NCBI RefSeq assembly: GCF_002494345.1 | Contig: NZ_NXNI01000001.1 | Coordinates: 1 to 64,000 of the forward strand | Origin: Natrinema ejinorense | GTDB lineage: Archaea; Halobacteriota; Halobacteria; Halobacteriales; Natrialbaceae | DNA length: 64,000 bases | Direction: 5' to 3' | In this document: in pieces, positions 60,528-64,000 of the stretch | How the letters are laid out: every line of letters begins with the position of its first letter | How positions within the stretch are numbered: the first letter of the stretch is position 1 | Notes under the pieces: generated by a model | The model's input: only the letters and a program-made list of their open reading frames with translations | What the model was told of the DNA's origin: nothing | The model's database searches: none | Program-made: the position numbers and the translations under genes

Positions 60528-61598
60528 ATGACGCTGTACTCGCGGCTCCGCCCCCTCGCGTTCAAACTCCCGGCCGAGACGGCCCACGAACTCGGCAAAC
60601 GGACGCTCCGGGCGGCCCAGTCGACGTGGCCGACGCGAACGGCGCTTTCGTATGCGTATCGGTACGACGACCCCGCCCTCGAGGTCGACCTGTTCGACAC
60701 CACGTTTCCGAACCCAGTCGGCGTCGCTGCCGGCTTCGACAAGAACGCCGAAGTGACCCACGCGCTCGCGGCCCTGGGCTTTGGCTTCGTCGAGATCGGG
60801 ACCGTCACGCCCTACCCGCAGGCGGGTAACGACCGGCCTCGACTCTTCCGCCTGCGCGAGGACGAGGCGATGATCAACCGGATGGGGTTCAACGGACAGG
60901 GGATGGAACGCGTCAAGTCCCGACTCGAGGCCGACGGCACGCCCGACATCCCGCTGGGGGTCAACGTCGGCAAGATGAACACCTCGAGCGAGCGGGAGGC
61001 CATCGAGGACTACCGGCGCGTCTTCGATCGGCTCTCGCCGTTTGCCGACTACGTCGTGGTGAACGTCTCCTGTCCGAACACGCCCGATGAGTTCGACGAA
61101 GGGTCGCCCGAGCATCTGCGGACGATCTTCGAGACGCTCGAGGCCGAAAACGATCGGGACGTGCCGATCCTGGTCAAGATCGGCCCCGACGAGCCCGAGG
61201 AATCCGTCTTCGACCTCGTGGACATCGTCCGGGCGTTCGACCTCGACGGCATCGTCGCGACCAACACATCCACGAGCCGCGAGGGGCTCACGTCGCCCCG
61301 ACGGGAGGAGTGGGGCGGGCTCAGCGGGAAGCCCCTCGAGGATCGCTCGACGGCCCTCATCCGCTCGCTGGCGGACTATACCGACGGCGACCTGCCGATC
61401 GTCGGCGTCGGCGGCGTCGATTCGGCCGAAAGCGCCTACGAAAAGATCCGCGCCGGTGCATCCCTCGTTCAACTCTACACCGGATTCGTCTACGAGGGAC
61501 CCTCGACCGCCACCCGGATCAATCGCGGGCTCTCGGACCTGCTCGAGCGCGACGGCTTCTCGTCGGTCGAGGACGCCGTCGGCGCGGACCTCGAGTGA
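60528..61598 (+). CDS. pyrD: Dihydroorotate dehydrogenase, class 2-like, with Cys at the catalytic-base position
   Basis: A 356-residue flavoenzyme of pyrimidine synthesis. The helical N-terminal extension (LYSRLRPLAFKLPAETAHEL) is characteristic of class 2, quinone-linked enzymes that sit on the membrane. The FMN site is seen in VGVAAGFDKNAEVTHALAAL near residue 65, NRMGFNGQGMERV near 118 and VGVGGVDSAESAYEKIRAGA near 300. The catalytic segment reads VVVNVSCPNTPDEF, where class 2 enzymes normally have SSPNT with Ser as base; Cys182 is the residue class 1 enzymes use. ATG 60528 is about 30 bases after gacgtttacc. It is a single-gene unit. Confidence 0.93.
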   Translation: MTLYSRLRPLAFKLPAETAHELGKRTLRAAQSTWPTRTALSYAYRYDDPALEVDLFDTTFPNPVGVAAGFDKNAEVTHALAALGFGFVEIGTVTPYPQAGNDRPRLFRLREDEAMINRMGFNGQGMERVKSRLEADGTPDIPLGVNVGKMNTSSEREAIEDYRRVFDRLSPFADYVVVNVSCPNTPDEFDEGSPEHLRTIFETLEAENDRDVPILVKIGPDEPEESVFDLVDIVRAFDLDGIVATNTSTSREGLTSPRREEWGGLSGKPLEDRSTALIRSLADYTDGDLPIVGVGGVDSAESAYEKIRAGASLVQLYTGFVYEGPSTATRINRGLSDLLERDGFSSVEDAVGADLE

Positions 61599-61670
61599 GC
61601 GGCCCCGCCGGCGAAACCTGGGGCCACGTGAATCCCGTATCCGGGTACCTCCTGCATCCGCGTAGTACTT

Positions 61671-63278
61671 TCAATCGAAGTGGAACCCTTCGACGCGACG
61701 GACCGCGTAGGCTGCCGAGAGGAGGCCGGCGATCGCTGCGAGCGTACACGACGCGATCGTTCCGACGATGCGGACGACGGCCTGTGACGGGCCGATCGCC
61801 GACGCGATCGCGTGGCCGACGATCGAGCTGTGGGCGACGAGCGTCGGCATCGCAACGAGGAAGACGACCAGCGAGTAGGCGGTAAACGCCAGCATGCTCG
61901 GGACGATCGCTTCGGTGCTCCGGGAGACGCTGACTTCCTCGAAGCGGGGGAATATCGCGCCGATCCCGGTGGCGATCGGACCGGCGAAGACGGTGAGTAC
62001 GAGCGCACTCACGGCAAGCGTGACGACTGCCCCCATCGTGTGGGGGCTCGCTACCCCGAGTCCGACGACCGTCACGAGAGTTACCGGCCCCACGAGGAGC
62101 ACACCGGCCACGACGTGTCCGACGACGAGCGCTCGGCCGGGGGCCCTGCTCAGAAGCGTCGCCGGGAGGGCGGCCCCTTCGTTCCCGACGACGTTGAGCG
62201 CGAACAACGCGCCGGCGATCCAGGGGCCGAAGCAGACGATCCAGATCGGGAGCCCCCGGCCGATCGTTCCCGTCTGGACGGCGTTCATGACGGGACTGAT
62301 CAACAGAAAGAGGGGATAGACCGCGAACGTCAGCGTGATCGGGGCTCGCCGCGCTCGCTTCCAATCCGCCGTCGCGACGCCCAGTACGGGCTGTGGGAGA
62401 AGTCCCGACAGTCGGTTCCCCGTGGACGAGGATTCGGGCTCGGCTTCGTGCTCGATGTGAACGCCGTCGGCGTACCAGACTCCGGCCGCGAGTCGGGGCA
62501 ACGCGGCGGCGCTCGCGAGCAGGAACGCGCCACTCGCGAGCAGTGTTCCGGCGCTGCGACCGATCGATGCCCCCGACACCGAGCCCACGAGCGCGAGGTC
62601 GCCGTACCAGCCGATCGGTGTCGGCTCGAGGAGGTGATACAGCGGCTCGAGCACGGACGCGAACGACTGCGTGAAAATGACGCCGAAGTAGGCGATCGCG
62701 AGCAGTCCGAACAGGACCGACCGGAGTCGCGTCAGCAGTTTCGATCGCACGCCGGCGTTTCTGATGGTGAGCGAGACGAGGAAGCCAGTCGTGAGCGCCG
62801 TCGCCAGCGTCGTGCAAACGGTCAGAAAGAGGAGTGGTGCCGACAGCACCGATCCGGTTCCCGCGGCGAACAGGAGTGACCCGCCGACGGCGATCAGGAT
62901 GGCAGGGGCTCCCCAGACGACGCACTCTGCCAGCAGCAGGCCGGCAAGCAGTTCCCGGTGGGAGACGGTCGTCAGATAGCCCTCGAGGCGGTCCGGGCGG
63001 AGCGCCGTCGCGTACGCTCGATAGCCGCCGAAACCGGCGACGAACAGCCACGCGTAGACGAATCCGAGCCGGGTCAGCGACAGCGGCGTTTCGATCTCTC
63101 CGGACGCGACTCCCGAACCGAAGAGGTAGGTCCCGATCATCCCGCCGAGCCCCAACGGGACGAAGAACAGGGCGGAGATCCCGATCGCGATCAACTGGGC
63201 CGTGTTTCCGGACAGGACCCGCCAGCGGCGGCTGAGTTCGAGGCGACCGATCGTAACGACGTGTTCTCGCGTGCCCAT
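61671..63278 (-). CDS. ABC-2 type transporter permease, large
   Basis: A 535-residue membrane protein with about twelve hydrophobic segments in two halves. A cytoplasmic loop (TLPRLAAGVWYADGVHIEHEA-like region near residue 285) separates them. It starts MGTREHVVTIGRLELSRRWR, the usual amphipathic opening of haloarchaeal ABC-2 permeases. The substrate is unknown; export is assumed from the ATPase type. The start at 63278 lies 2 bases after the ATPase stop, so the two are cotranscribed. It converges on pyrD with 72 bases between and no obvious terminator repeat. Confidence 0.82.
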   Translation of the reverse strand: MGTREHVVTIGRLELSRRWRVLSGNTAQLIAIGISALFFVPLGLGGMIGTYLFGSGVASGEIETPLSLTRLGFVYAWLFVAGFGGYRAYATALRPDRLEGYLTTVSHRELLAGLLLAECVVWGAPAILIAVGGSLLFAAGTGSVLSAPLLFLTVCTTLATALTTGFLVSLTIRNAGVRSKLLTRLRSVLFGLLAIAYFGVIFTQSFASVLEPLYHLLEPTPIGWYGDLALVGSVSGASIGRSAGTLLASGAFLLASAAALPRLAAGVWYADGVHIEHEAEPESSSTGNRLSGLLPQPVLGVATADWKRARRAPITLTFAVYPLFLLISPVMNAVQTGTIGRGLPIWIVCFGPWIAGALFALNVVGNEGAALPATLLSRAPGRALVVGHVVAGVLLVGPVTLVTVVGLGVASPHTMGAVVTLAVSALVLTVFAGPIATGIGAIFPRFEEVSVSRSTEAIVPSMLAFTAYSLVVFLVAMPTLVAHSSIVGHAIASAIGPSQAVVRIVGTIASCTLAAIAGLLSAAYAVRRVEGFHFD

Positions 63279-63280
63279 CG

Positions 63281-64000
63281 TCACTGTACCGCCGCGCCGT
63301 GGTCGGTCGTGACCGCCAGGAAGACGTCCTCGAGCGTCGAGTCCGACTCGCTTTCGACCTGCCGAGTCAGGGCCTCGGGAGCTCCCTCGGCGACGATTCG
63401 GCCGTCCGAGAGCACACCGACGGTATCGGCGAGCTCCTCGACGACGGGGAGGATGTGCGTCGAGAGGAAGACGGTGTGACCCTCGGCGGCCATCTCCGCG
63501 ATGGCGTCCATGACCGTTCGGGCGGCCCGCGGGTCGAGTCCGCTCGTCGGCTCGTCGAGGAAGAGCACGTCGGGTTCGTGCAATAGCGCCTGAACGAGCC
63601 CGATCTTCTGGCGCATCCCCTTGGAGTACTCTTCGATCCGTTTCCCGGCATCGCCGGCCAGATCGAAGCGCTCGAGCCACGCGTCGATCCGCTGCTCCGC
63701 CGCCGAAGCGGGGATATCGCGAAGCCGTGCGAAGTACTCGAGCTGTTCGTACCCGGTCAGTTCGTCGAACACGGGCGGGTCCTCGGGCAGGTAGCCGATC
63801 GCGTCGCGGACCCCGTCGCGGTCGGTCACGGGGGTGCCCACGATCCTCGCGTCGCCCGCGGACGGCCGAGTGAGAGTCGTCAGCATCCGCATCGTGGTCG
63901 TCTTGCCCGCCCCGTTCGGGCCGAGAAAGCCGTAGACGGTCCCCCGCTCGACGGCGAGGTCGACGCTCTCGACGGCGAGCGTGTTGCCGAATCGTTTCCG
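63281..64000 (-). CDS. ABC transporter ATP-binding protein (5' end beyond the window)
   Basis: At least 239 residues of an ABC ATPase, reading out of the window at base 64000, so the N-terminus is missing. Walker A is GPNGAGKTT (about 63930), the Q-loop region IGYLPEDPPVFDELTGYE, the signature EEYSKGMRQKIGLVQALLHE and Walker B VLFLDEPTSGLD follow; STHILP gives the switch His. It is the NatA/CcmA-type class that powers ABC-2 exporters. It ends DSTLEDVFLAVTTDHG, typical of the group. The permease starts 2 bases after its stop. Confidence 0.9.
   Translation of the reverse strand, partial: RKRFGNTLAVESVDLAVERGTVYGFLGPNGAGKTTTMRMLTTLTRPSAGDARIVGTPVTDRDGVRDAIGYLPEDPPVFDELTGYEQLEYFARLRDIPASAAEQRIDAWLERFDLAGDAGKRIEEYSKGMRQKIGLVQALLHEPDVLFLDEPTSGLDPRAARTVMDAIAEMAAEGHTVFLSTHILPVVEELADTVGVLSDGRIVAEGAPEALTRQVESESDSTLEDVFLAVTTDHGAAVQ

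Noticed and set aside
61519-63051. Very long Arg-rich minus-strand frame inside the ABC permease gene
   Set aside because: Arg/Pro/Gly/His-rich sequence with no fold; the permease frame on the same strand has clear transmembrane segments.

Overview
The window is a stretch of a haloarchaeal chromosome. The base composition is GC-rich with strong G/C preference at third codon positions. The encoded proteins are very acidic, and many genes start about 25-30 bases after a TATA-like box, as leaderless haloarchaeal transcripts do. Signature genes include a tandem-fold histone, replication protein A with several OB folds, archaeal CCA-adding enzyme, RFC small subunit, archaeal-type AlaRS, SAMP2, Cmi4 and an intron-bearing CAU tRNA. 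The content would suit a Natrialbaceae-like genome (Natrinema/Haloterrigena type), but the genus is inference.

Layout. 1-5430: MBL hydrolase, then a chromatin/ssDNA cluster (RPA, histone, deacetylase-family enzyme) and convergent cca. 5526-12160: tRNA-Asn, moaB, and a nickel/peptide-type ABC operon behind a GTTTCAC-N16-GTGAAAC dyad. 12274-19278: a decayed repeat, an intron-containing CAU tRNA, about 1 kb without a convincing gene, a DUF6544-like protein, and a nosD-nosF-nosY/nosL copper-maturation set with no nosZ. 19422-29600: GNAT proteins, aspartokinase with an overlapping upstream mini-ORF, tryptophanase, a SAMP2-like modifier with a C-terminal tail, a bactofilin-like membrane protein, rfcS and a sensor with a degenerate kinase core. 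29884-40612: alaS, a run of uncertain or catalytically altered enzymes, a VapBC-like pair, and a large membrane FeS (HdrD/EtfD-like) protein.

40690-45710 looks like an inserted accessory block. Its intergenic regions are AT-rich and it holds two UbiA-family prenyltransferases, a purine-type phosphoribosyltransferase overlapping one of them, a cytochrome P450 and an ICMT/PEMT-like membrane methyltransferase, ending in a glycosyltransferase-like remnant. Together they suggest a prenylated (isoprenoid or ether-lipid-related) metabolite pathway. This is the best candidate in the window for an undescribed system.

45872-64000 is mostly core: cmi4, Cas4-like protein, Sua5/YrdC, a Cys-free redoxin with a glutaredoxin, a CNNM/CorC-type protein, phosphate permease, upp, a frameshifted cupin, YigZ, ACT-domain regulator, hisB, pyrD and an ABC exporter whose ATPase runs off the window end.

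Two dispersed intergenic repeat families are visible. One is a palindromic MITE-like element of 75-86 bp (four copies, one supplying the stop codon of the PIN toxin). The other is a hairpin family of 67-82 bp found three times, each time between convergent genes.
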